A stretch of DNA of 64,000 nucleotides, taken from contig NZ_FPIP01000001.1 of NCBI RefSeq assembly GCF_900119075.1, positions 434,001 through 498,000 of the forward strand. Reading direction: 5' to 3'. Within the stretch, counting starts at the first letter, position 1; each line of letters opens with the position of its first letter. This DNA is from Ruminococcus flavefaciens. Lineage in GTDB: Bacteria; Bacillota; Clostridia; Oscillospirales; Ruminococcaceae. A program made the position numbers and the translations under genes. Below the pieces are notes generated by a model. The model did no database searches. It was not told where the DNA came from and saw nothing but the letters and a program-made list of their open reading frames with translations. This document shows, one piece after another, positions 25,657 through 33,190 of this stretch.

Positions 25657-26310
25657 ATGACTTACAAGGAAAGCTTTATTAAGTTCATGGTGGACTGCGG
25701 AGTTCTTACATTCGGTGAATTTACACTTAAGAGCGGCAGAAAGGCTCCATACTTCATCAACTGCGGAAACTACAAAACAGGTGCTCAGCTTGCTAAACTT
25801 GGCGAGTATTATGCGGAGTGCATAAATGCTAATCAGATACCTGTTGATACCCTCTTCGGACCTGCATACAAGGGAATCCCGCTTGCTGTATCAGCTGTTG
25901 TAGCTCTCAGCAACAAGTTCGGTATCGATGTTTCCTACTGCTTTGACAGAAAAGAAGCCAAGGATCACGGCGAGGGCGGAATGTTTGTTGGTAAAACTCT
26001 TACCGATAATGAAAAGGTCGTGATCATTGACGATGTTATGACTTCAGGAAAGGCTCTCCGTGAGTCTATGCCAAAGCTTATGACTGCCGCTGATGTAAAC
26101 GTAACAGGTATGGTCATTACTGTTGACCGTATGGAAAAAGGTACGGGAGAGCTTTCTGCTGTTCAGGAGGTAAAGCGTGATTTCGGCGTTATCGTATATC
26201 CTATCGTTACAATGGAGGATATTATCGAGGCTATAAAGAACGATATTGTTCCGGGTAAGGAATACCTTGATAAAATGCTTGAGTACAGAGAAAAGTACGG
26301 TGTGAAATAA
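25657..26310 (+). CDS. pyrE: orotate phosphoribosyltransferase
   Basis: Transfers ribose-5-phosphate from PRPP to orotate in de novo UMP synthesis. The PRPP-binding motif VVIIDDVMTSGKALRE is clear, and FDRKEAKDHGEGG is the flexible catalytic loop. The N-terminal segment FGEFTLKSGRKAPYFINCG is also characteristic. At 217 aa it has the usual length. It has its own GGAGG site and stands apart from other pyr genes here, and no leader-type attenuator is seen. Confidence 0.96.
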   Translation: MTYKESFIKFMVDCGVLTFGEFTLKSGRKAPYFINCGNYKTGAQLAKLGEYYAECINANQIPVDTLFGPAYKGIPLAVSAVVALSNKFGIDVSYCFDRKEAKDHGEGGMFVGKTLTDNEKVVIIDDVMTSGKALRESMPKLMTAADVNVTGMVITVDRMEKGTGELSAVQEVKRDFGVIVYPIVTMEDIIEAIKNDIVPGKEYLDKMLEYREKYGVK

Positions 26311-26317
26311 AAAAATC

Positions 26318-26340
26318 AGCGCTTCCGCAATGGAAGCGCT
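26318..26340. terminator. bidirectional intrinsic terminator
   Basis: AGCGCTTCC/GGAAGCGCT stem with A- and T-runs between convergent pyrE and the AspT-like gene. Confidence 0.9.
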
Positions 26341-26345
26341 ATTTT

Positions 26346-27557
26346 TTACTTGAAAAGTATTATCAGGAACTGTGATACCAGAACTACCGATATAAGAGCT
26401 ACAGGATAGGTTGCTGCATAGGCAGAAGCAACATTTTCTGTTCCTGCTGTACTGATAAGAGTTCCGAGGGCGGGTGTTGAAGTCATACCGCCTGTGATTG
26501 AGCCGAGGTTATTGAGAAGACTGAGTTTAAGAACATATTTAGCGAACAAATAGCCGATCACCATAGGAAGTACGGTCATTATTATTCCATATATAAAATA
26601 TACTGCGTCAAAATACTGAACGAACTTAGCTCCGCCAGAAACTCCTGCGCCGATAAGAAAGAACATGAGTCCAAGCTCACGGAACACTTTGAGTGTTGAG
26701 TCCTTTGGCATTATGGAGAACTTGCCGATGCGTCCGAAATGTCCGAATATAAGAGATACTAACAGACAGCCGCCTGTTGTTGACAGTGAGAAATTGCCGA
26801 ATTTGAATGAACCGATGATGATTCCGAAGAAAGCTGCCATAGCAAAAGGCATGATTCCGAAGCTGTCCATTTCGATGGGCTTGAACATCTTCTTTTCCTT
26901 GGTATCTTTTTTGACTGTAGGTGCGAGAAGCTCTCTTTCCTTTGCCATATCAGCTTTTGTGAGCTTTGGTATTATCTGAACAAAGAGAACAACGCCGATT
27001 ACTCCGAAGATATATGCAATAGCATAGCCTACTGAAACGATACTCTGGAGATGGTCGTTGCCGACTGCGTCCTTAGCAGCCGAGAATCCCGGAGTGCTTG
27101 TAAGTGCTCCTGAAAGGATACCTGTCAGCATAGCAGTGAATTCCTCGTTGTTAAGGTCGGTAAAGTTCCTGCCAATCATTATGCAGCCTGCACAGGCAAG
27201 TCCGCCGCTGAGTATGATGATTATTGCAAGGATAACGTAGGACTTGAAGTTTTTCTTGAAGTTTCCGAAGAAATTCGGACCTGCAATAAAACCGACTGCT
27301 GTAACAAAAAGTATAAGTCCAAGGTTGTCAACTATTTTCAGCGCATTTCCTACAAAGTCGGTATTTATCTCATTGGAGAGATTCTTATAGAAAATACATC
27401 CATAAATAAGAGCTACGATGAATACGCCTGCTGTTCCGAGAGAAATGCCTTTTATTGTTATTCTGCCAAGAATATAACCGAGAGCGGCTATGGCGATAAC
27501 TGATATCATAAGGAAGGAAACGCCGTGAATTGACAGAATTCCGTTAAAACAATCCAT
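26346..27557 (-). CDS. AspT/YidE-YbjL-family transporter (candidate C4-dicarboxylate carrier)
   Basis: A 403-aa membrane protein with about 11 spans and an internal duplication: the motif G-x-T-S-T-P occurs once in each half (GALTSTPGFSAA near residue 160 and GGMTSTPALGTL near 365). This is the pattern of the AspT/YidE/YbjL family, which includes an aspartate-alanine exchanger and dicarboxylate carriers. The central TrkA-C domains of longer relatives are absent. It is the last gene downstream of the fumarate reductase cluster, so I infer succinate, fumarate or aspartate transport; substrate specificity is not proven. Confidence 0.7.
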   Translation of the reverse strand: MDCFNGILSIHGVSFLMISVIAIAALGYILGRITIKGISLGTAGVFIVALIYGCIFYKNLSNEINTDFVGNALKIVDNLGLILFVTAVGFIAGPNFFGNFKKNFKSYVILAIIIILSGGLACAGCIMIGRNFTDLNNEEFTAMLTGILSGALTSTPGFSAAKDAVGNDHLQSIVSVGYAIAYIFGVIGVVLFVQIIPKLTKADMAKERELLAPTVKKDTKEKKMFKPIEMDSFGIMPFAMAAFFGIIIGSFKFGNFSLSTTGGCLLVSLIFGHFGRIGKFSIMPKDSTLKVFRELGLMFFLIGAGVSGGAKFVQYFDAVYFIYGIIMTVLPMVIGYLFAKYVLKLSLLNNLGSITGGMTSTPALGTLISTAGTENVASAYAATYPVALISVVLVSQFLIILFK

Positions 27558-27593
27558 TATTTATCACTTAACTTTCTTTTATAATATACATAC

Positions 27594-27623
27594 TTACGGG
27601 ACGCTTTTTACGGCGTCCCGTAA
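27594..27623. terminator. intergenic hairpin between the flavoprotein and transporter genes
   Basis: TTACGGGACGC/GCGTCCCGTAA. The T-run is on the plus side only, so on the minus strand it is at best a weak terminator or an mRNA-processing hairpin. Confidence 0.45.
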
Positions 27624-27626
27624 TTT

Positions 27627-29228
27627 TTATTTCTTTCTTGCGTAATGTGGGAGAAGCATTGGTGAAGCTGTATTGCTTGCAGCGCCTGCTGCTTCGAGCT
27701 CCTTGTTGAACTTCTCGATATGAGCAAGTGTGAGCTTTGCAGGAGCAGCTGTCTCCTTAGCCTTTGCGGCTGCATAGATACCTGCGTTTCTGCCGAATAC
27801 GATAACATCAAGGAGTGAATTGCCCATGAGTCTGTTTCTGCCGTGGATACCGCCTGCTACCTCGCCTGCTGCATAGAGGTTCTCAACTCCTGTAGCGCAG
27901 TCGTCGGAAATCTCCAGACCGCCGTTCTGATAGTGGAGCGTCGGGTAAACGAGGATAGGCTCCTTGCGGATATCAATGCCATACTTGCCGAACATTCTCA
28001 TCATGGCAGGGATACGCTTTTCGATAGTGCCCTCGCCGTTCTTGTACTCTATCATAGGTGTGTCGAGCCATACAGCCTTGCCGAGGGAAGTTTCGATGCC
28101 CTTGTCACGCTCGGTACACTCGCGGATAATTGAAGCTGCTGTAACGTCACGAGTCTCAAGTGGGTGCATGAATACATCACCGTCGATATTTACAAGCTTA
28201 GCTCCCAGTGAACGAACCTTTTCGGTAACGAGAGCACCGAATATCTGCTCGGGATAGCCTGTACCCGTCGGGTGATACTGAAGTGTATCAGCATAAAGGA
28301 GCTTTGCGCCTACACGATAGCCGAGGATAAGTCCGTCAGCTGTAGCACCGTAATGGTTTGAAGTCGGGAAACCCTGATAGTGAAGTCTGCCTGCACCGCC
28401 TGTAGCGATAATTACAGTTTTTGCCTTGGCAACGAGGAGCTCCTTTGTCTCCATATTCATGAGAACAGCGCCTGCAGCTCTGCCGTTTTCATCGAGGATT
28501 ATCTCGATAGCAGCTGTAAAGTCGATAACAGGGATACCGCGGTTGATGACTTCATCGCGGAGAGTACGCATTATCTCAGCGCCTGAGTAGTCCTTTGCTG
28601 CGTGCATTCTCTTTCTTGAAGTACCGCCGCCGTGAGTTGTTACCATAGTGCCGTCAGGCTCTTTGTCGAACTCAACGCCAAGCTTGTTGAGCCACTGGAT
28701 AGCTTCTGGAGCCTTTGTAACCAGCTTCTTTACAAGCTCGGGTTTTGCAGCGAAATGTCCGCCGCCGAAAGCGTCGAGGAAATGTATAGCAGGAGAATCG
28801 TTTGGCTTATCAGCAGCCTGAATACCGCCCTCAGCCATCATTGTATTAGCGTCGCCGATACGAAGCTTTGTAACTATCATAGCCTTAACGCCTGCTTCAT
28901 CAGCTTCGATGGCAGCAGAAGCGCCTGCGCCGCCGCCGCCGATAATAAGAACGTCTGTCTCATAATCAGGAGCGGTAAGGTCAACGTCAGAAGCGCTGAT
29001 ACGGCTTTTGCCCTGTAAAAGCTCAGCGAGCTGTGTAGGAACTTTGTCGCCCTTGTTTACGCCGGCGGAGAGAACTGTGAACTCCTCCTGCTTGTAATCG
29101 GGGTGAAAATGAGCGAGAAGCTCGTCCTTTTCCTCTGCTGTCATACGTCTGGGTTCAAGAGCAGCATTTTCGGCTCTCTTAGCTGCAACTACTTTTGCAA
29201 GCTCGTTAAGTTTATCAATCTTGTACAT
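27627..29228 (-). CDS. frdA: soluble fumarate reductase flavoprotein subunit (TfrA-like)
   Basis: A 533-aa flavoprotein of the fumarate reductase/L-aspartate oxidase family. The FAD motif IIGGGGAGASAA starts only at about residue 95, after a helical extension of 90 residues. Active-site blocks are present: YHPTG, LVTEKVR, RDVTAASI, PTLHYQNGG and HGRNRLMGNSL. Where E. coli FrdA has the His that binds FAD covalently (RSHTVAAEGG), this protein has Asn128 (DANTMMAEGG), so FAD is expected to be non-covalent, as in thiol:fumarate reductase. The usual C-terminal helical domain is largely missing. Directly downstream of the Fe-S subunit. Confidence 0.85.
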   Translation of the reverse strand: MYKIDKLNELAKVVAAKRAENAALEPRRMTAEEKDELLAHFHPDYKQEEFTVLSAGVNKGDKVPTQLAELLQGKSRISASDVDLTAPDYETDVLIIGGGGAGASAAIEADEAGVKAMIVTKLRIGDANTMMAEGGIQAADKPNDSPAIHFLDAFGGGHFAAKPELVKKLVTKAPEAIQWLNKLGVEFDKEPDGTMVTTHGGGTSRKRMHAAKDYSGAEIMRTLRDEVINRGIPVIDFTAAIEIILDENGRAAGAVLMNMETKELLVAKAKTVIIATGGAGRLHYQGFPTSNHYGATADGLILGYRVGAKLLYADTLQYHPTGTGYPEQIFGALVTEKVRSLGAKLVNIDGDVFMHPLETRDVTAASIIRECTERDKGIETSLGKAVWLDTPMIEYKNGEGTIEKRIPAMMRMFGKYGIDIRKEPILVYPTLHYQNGGLEISDDCATGVENLYAAGEVAGGIHGRNRLMGNSLLDVIVFGRNAGIYAAAKAKETAAPAKLTLAHIEKFNKELEAAGAASNTASPMLLPHYARKK

Positions 29229-29242
29229 ACTCTCTCCCCTCC

Positions 29243-29926
29243 TTACTTCTCGATCTCACGGTGGTTGTACATATCTTTTATTTCTTCGATATTGTCAACA
29301 GCCTTAGTCATGAGCTCTTCGATCTCCTTATCGAAGATACCCTCGTTTACTTCCTTTACTCTGTCGGAGAGATGTCCGCACTCAGGCTCTATGTATTTGC
29401 CGTTGAGACGTCTTGCGAGCATAGCTACCTGTGGGTGGGAAATACCTGCAGGACATCGTGAAGAACATACGCCGCACATTACGCAGTCAAAGCTCTCCTC
29501 TGCACACTTATCGTACTCGCCTCGCTGAGCGTATGCGATATACTGCATAACGTTGAGTTCCTGAGTACAAGCCTTTGTACAGGCATTGCAGCCGATACAG
29601 CTGTATATCTCAGGATAAAGCTGCATCATTATCTGCTGAGTCGGCTTTATTTCTTCTATATTGTAGGTTCTCTTTTCAAGTGGGAAGAAGGGCAGTGTTG
29701 CTACATACATTCCCTCCTGAACCTCTGTCTGACAGGCAAGACAGCCGTGAAGCTCTATCTCGCCTTTTATTCTGTATATGGTAGCACAGGCTCCGCAGAA
29801 GCCGTTGCGGCAGCCGCAGCCTCTTACAAGCTCATAGCCTGCATATTCCATAGCTGTCATTATTGTAAGACCTGCGGGCACTTCGTATTTTTTGCCAAAC
29901 AGGTAAACATTCAACATATTATCCAT
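29243..29926 (-). CDS. frdB: fumarate reductase-type iron-sulfur subunit
   Basis: A 227-aa electron-transfer subunit. The N-terminal plant-type [2Fe-2S] domain has CGCRNGFCGAC and a later Cys in HGCLACQ. Two [4Fe-4S] motifs follow: CIGCNACTKAC and CVMCGVCSSRC. The FrdB/SdhB fold is recognisable, though clusters 2 and 3 both have four Cys in a ferredoxin-like CxxCxxC-C pattern rather than the [3Fe-4S] form. It lies between the NAD(P)H-binding FlxA-like subunit and the flavoprotein, and has no CCG domain of its own; the CCG protein is the separate HdrB. Confidence 0.85.
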   Translation of the reverse strand: MDNMLNVYLFGKKYEVPAGLTIMTAMEYAGYELVRGCGCRNGFCGACATIYRIKGEIELHGCLACQTEVQEGMYVATLPFFPLEKRTYNIEEIKPTQQIMMQLYPEIYSCIGCNACTKACTQELNVMQYIAYAQRGEYDKCAEESFDCVMCGVCSSRCPAGISHPQVAMLARRLNGKYIEPECGHLSDRVKEVNEGIFDKEIEELMTKAVDNIEEIKDMYNHREIEK

Positions 29927-29941
29927 GCGAGTATCTCCTTA

Positions 29942-30769
29942 TTAATATTCGTCGGGCAGTTCGCCGAGTTGATCAAAGCGGAAAACAGGACCGTCCTTGC
30001 AGACATACTTGTTGCCGATATTGCAGCGTCCGCACTTGCCTACTCCGCACTTCATACGAAGCTCCATAGTGGTATATACCTGAGTTTCCTTGAAACCAAG
30101 TTCTTTAAGTCCTGCAAGAGTGAACTTTATCATTATCGGAGGACCGCAGATAAGCACAGTCTTGTTTATGGAAGGATCAAGCTCCTTTACATAGTTAGGA
30201 ACGAAGCCTACATGACCGTCCCAGCCCTCCTGCGGATTGTCTATGGTAAGGTTTACTTCAATACCAGTGTCATTCATCCACTCGTCAATTATCTCTTTAT
30301 AATCAACAAGGTCGTCTTTAGAACGTGAACCGTATATAATCTGTACATCACCGTAATTAGCGCGGTTATCGCGTACATAGTTAATGACCGAGCGGAGCGG
30401 AGCAAGACCGATACCGCCTGCGATGAACAGGAGGTCCTTGCCTTTAAGGTCTGACTCTACAGGGAAAGCGTTTCCGTAAGGTCCGCGGATAGTTATCTGC
30501 TGACCTACGTCCATAGCGTGGAGCCATGTTGTAAGACAGCCGCACTTCTTTATGCTGAACTCCATGAATTCCTTGTTTGTAGGAGAAGATGTTATTGAGA
30601 ACATAGCCTCTCCGACACCGGGAATCGAGAGCATTGCGCACTGTCCGGGCATATGCTCGAAAACCTTGCCGCCCTCGGGAGAAACAACTCGGAATGTCTT
30701 TACATCGGGAGTATCCTGTCTTATATCGGTAACTACACCAATGTAAGGTATCAATGTATCATTATTCAT
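29942..30769 (-). CDS. flxA: FlxA-like FAD/NAD(P)H-binding oxidoreductase subunit
   Basis: A 275-aa protein of the ferredoxin-NADP reductase superfamily, related to hydrogenase gamma subunit and FlxA. FAD binding is in the N-terminal barrel; the nucleotide-binding part has FIAGGIGLAPLRSVI. The C-terminal [2Fe-2S] site is CGVGKCGRCNIG with a later Cys in VCKDGP. I use ATG 30769, whose A is the last base of the FlxB stop, with GGAGG 7 bp upstream; an earlier start would overlap 66 bp into the neighbour. It is the likely NADH entry point of the complex. Confidence 0.8.
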   Translation of the reverse strand: MNNDTLIPYIGVVTDIRQDTPDVKTFRVVSPEGGKVFEHMPGQCAMLSIPGVGEAMFSITSSPTNKEFMEFSIKKCGCLTTWLHAMDVGQQITIRGPYGNAFPVESDLKGKDLLFIAGGIGLAPLRSVINYVRDNRANYGDVQIIYGSRSKDDLVDYKEIIDEWMNDTGIEVNLTIDNPQEGWDGHVGFVPNYVKELDPSINKTVLICGPPIMIKFTLAGLKELGFKETQVYTTMELRMKCGVGKCGRCNIGNKYVCKDGPVFRFDQLGELPDEY

Positions 30770-31788
30770 CACTTTACCTCCAATGCTTTCATTACCTTGA
30801 CGATATTCATGGATATAGGACATTTTGCAAGACATCTTCCACAGCCGACACAGCCGAATTCTCCGTTGTTGTTTGCTGGAAAGTACACAAGCTTATGCAT
30901 GAATCTCTGGCGGAAACGCTCAAGCTGAGTAAGTCTCGGATTACCGTGAGCCATTTTCGTAAAATCAGAATACATACATGAGTCCCAGCAGCGGAAACGC
31001 TTTATGCCGTGACCAGTGTTGAAATCCTTGATGTCGTAGCACTGACAGGTAGGGCACACGAATGTGCATGTACCGCAGCCGAGGCAGCTCTCTGAGAGCT
31101 CTCCCCACTTATCGGAATTGAAGTACTCGTTGAGCTTATCGCCGCCGAAATTATCGGTAGTAAGATTTGCAAGAGGAAGTTTTTTGAGTATCTCTCTTGT
31201 CTTAGCGCGAACAGCTTCAAGCTTTGCTGTGTCGCCGTCTTCAAGAAGAGAAGATATCGAGTCGATGAACTTCTGTCCCTTTTCGTTATGAGCCTCGATG
31301 AATAAGCTCTCTCCGTCACTGTAGCAGGCGGCGTCGCCCTCAGGAGCAGCTGCATCAATGCCGAAAGTGCCACAGAAGCAAGTCTCGGTAGGACGGGTAC
31401 AAGCCATAGTTACGACTGTACCGTGATCGCGGCGGTTCTTATAATAGCTGTCAACAGGCTCAGCAAGGAACACCTTATCAAGTATTGTAAAGCTTCTTGC
31501 GTCGCAGGCGCGAACTCCGAATATTACGAAATCCTCGGATTCCTCACGTACATCAATGACTTCGATGTTTTGGCCTTCCATTTTGAAATCAACGAGATTT
31601 TCGGTCTGTGGGAAGAAGAAATCCTTTGCACTGCGCAGAGTATTGAGAGCGCTGCTGAGCTTCATGCCGTTTTCGTACTTCTTGTACTCAGCCGCACCGT
31701 CCTCACGGTCAACGGGAATATAGAGAGTCTGTGAAGCTGAGATAGCTTCAAAAAGCTTGTCAAGCTTATCAAGTGATATCTTAAGCAT
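30769..31788 (-). CDS. flxB: FlxB-like [4Fe-4S] dicluster subunit
   Basis: A 339-aa protein of the HydB/AsrA-like family. The N-terminal region is without cofactor motifs. Then a middle region (ACTRPTETCFCGTFG), and two ferredoxin-type [4Fe-4S] sites near the C-terminus: CLGCGTCTFVCPTC and CVGCGRCLAKCP, follow. In Flx complexes this subunit passes electrons between the NAD(P)H module and the Hdr module. Its stop overlaps the flxA start by one base and its start overlaps the previous stop by one base. Confidence 0.75.
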   Translation of the reverse strand: MLKISLDKLDKLFEAISASQTLYIPVDREDGAAEYKKYENGMKLSSALNTLRSAKDFFFPQTENLVDFKMEGQNIEVIDVREESEDFVIFGVRACDARSFTILDKVFLAEPVDSYYKNRRDHGTVVTMACTRPTETCFCGTFGIDAAAPEGDAACYSDGESLFIEAHNEKGQKFIDSISSLLEDGDTAKLEAVRAKTREILKKLPLANLTTDNFGGDKLNEYFNSDKWGELSESCLGCGTCTFVCPTCQCYDIKDFNTGHGIKRFRCWDSCMYSDFTKMAHGNPRLTQLERFRQRFMHKLVYFPANNNGEFGCVGCGRCLAKCPISMNIVKVMKALEVK

Positions 31789-32759
31789 TATTCAACTCCC
31801 CTTTCATGTACTACGGTCGTTTCGCAGTCGTCCTGCTTGTAATCGTTGAGAGGAGCGCGTGATGTAGTATCCTCGCCTGCCTGATACTCGCCGTAAAGTG
31901 AATTGATGTCCTTTATGAACTTGCGGTTCAGGAGGTGAAGTGGAATATGCTGTGGGCATACTCTTGAGCATTCGCCGCAGTCTGTACATCTTCCGGCAAC
32001 GTGGAATGCACGGATTATATGGAACATATTCTCCTCAAAGCTGTCAGCAGGAGCCTTGTTCTCTACACCTGAGTTCGGGTTATCGAATACGCACTTTTCA
32101 CAGGTGCAAGCTGGACAGACGTTTCGGCACGCATTACAGCGTATACACTTTGAAAGCTCTCCGCGCCAGAAGTCGTAGCGTTCCTGAGCGGTCATATTTT
32201 CAAGCTTCTCGACCATATCGAAGCGATTTGAGTCGAGGACTTCGCCCTCGTCACCTATGAGCTCGTCATAGACAACGTGCTTTTTGCTCTTGCAGGTCGC
32301 GCACTTATCAAGGATAGCCTCATAGAAAGGCATTGTCTCCTCGCCGTAAACGGTATCTATTTTCAGAGTGTAATTCTCGTTCTTTACGCCGAGTATGCCT
32401 GTAATGCCCTTGGCCTTTATCTTTTCAGCGTCGAGCTTAGGACCTCCGGGGATACCAACGATGTAAACGTTCTCGCGTACAACTCTGTGCTCCTTAGTGA
32501 GCTGATTGAAGCTGTATGTATCGCAGGGCTTTAGAAAAGCAAGTATCTTGCCTTCTTTTTTGCTCTCCTTAACGAGGTACTTGGATACATTTGCAGCTGT
32601 AAAATCGTCAAAAACGAACTCTTTTTCAAGTTCCTCGGCAGTTTCAAAAACAGCAGGAGTTATATCATAAGCGAATTCTCCCCTTTTCCAGCCGATAACG
32701 CGGTCAACAGTACCGTCAGCCAGAAGCTGTTTTGCCTTATTAATCATTGCTTCCTGCAT
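31788..32759 (-). CDS. flxC: FlxC-like iron-sulfur subunit
   Basis: A 323-aa protein with a N-terminal domain like the coenzyme F420 hydrogenase beta subunit (FLKPCDTYSFNQL, CATCKSKKHVVYDE) and two C-terminal [4Fe-4S] motifs, CIRCNACRNVC and CTDCGECSRVC. ATG 32759 has GGAGG 7 bp upstream, and the start overlaps the end of flxD by 16 bp. Position and motifs match FlxC; the exact subunit-to-letter match with published Flx operons is my inference. Confidence 0.7.
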   Translation of the reverse strand: MQEAMINKAKQLLADGTVDRVIGWKRGEFAYDITPAVFETAEELEKEFVFDDFTAANVSKYLVKESKKEGKILAFLKPCDTYSFNQLTKEHRVVRENVYIVGIPGGPKLDAEKIKAKGITGILGVKNENYTLKIDTVYGEETMPFYEAILDKCATCKSKKHVVYDELIGDEGEVLDSNRFDMVEKLENMTAQERYDFWRGELSKCIRCNACRNVCPACTCEKCVFDNPNSGVENKAPADSFEENMFHIIRAFHVAGRCTDCGECSRVCPQHIPLHLLNRKFIKDINSLYGEYQAGEDTTSRAPLNDYKQDDCETTVVHERGVE

Positions 32760-33190
32760 CTCAGGTCCTCCAATCTGCGGTTTGGTCCAAGCTTTCTTAC
32801 AGCCTCAGTGAATTCGTTCATGGTAGCAGCAAACTTAGCGCCTTCTGCTGCCGATACCCATTCAACTCTTGTTCTGTCGCGCTCTATACCGAGGAAATCA
32901 AGCATACTGAACAGAAGTGTCATTCTTCTTCTTGTGAAGTAGTTGCCTGATGTATAGTGGCAGTCTCCCGGGTGGCAGCCGCAGAGGATAACTCCGTCAG
33001 CGCCGCGCTGGAAGGCTCTGAGAATAAACATGGGATTTACTCTGCATGAGCAGGGCACTCTGATTATCTTAACGTTTGTAGGATAATTAAGTCTGTTAGT
33101 GCCTGAAAGATCGGCTCCTGCATAGGAACACCAGTTACAGCAGAACGCAACGATCAGCGGCTGAAAATCTTTATTATCATTTACTTGCAT
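32744..33190 (-). CDS. flxD: MvhD/FlxD-type [2Fe-2S] electron-transfer subunit
   Basis: A 148-aa MvhD-family protein that connects a hydrogenase or Flx module to HdrA. Characteristic Cys positions are FCCNWCSYAGAD, VPCSCRVNP and CGCHPGDCHY. The start ATG 33190 overlaps the hdrA stop by 10 bp, and GGAGG lies 10 bp upstream. It follows hdrA directly, as in known Hdr complexes. Confidence 0.88.
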   Translation of the reverse strand: MQVNDNKDFQPLIVAFCCNWCSYAGADLSGTNRLNYPTNVKIIRVPCSCRVNPMFILRAFQRGADGVILCGCHPGDCHYTSGNYFTRRRMTLLFSMLDFLGIERDRTRVEWVSAAEGAKFAATMNEFTEAVRKLGPNRRLEDLRCRKQ

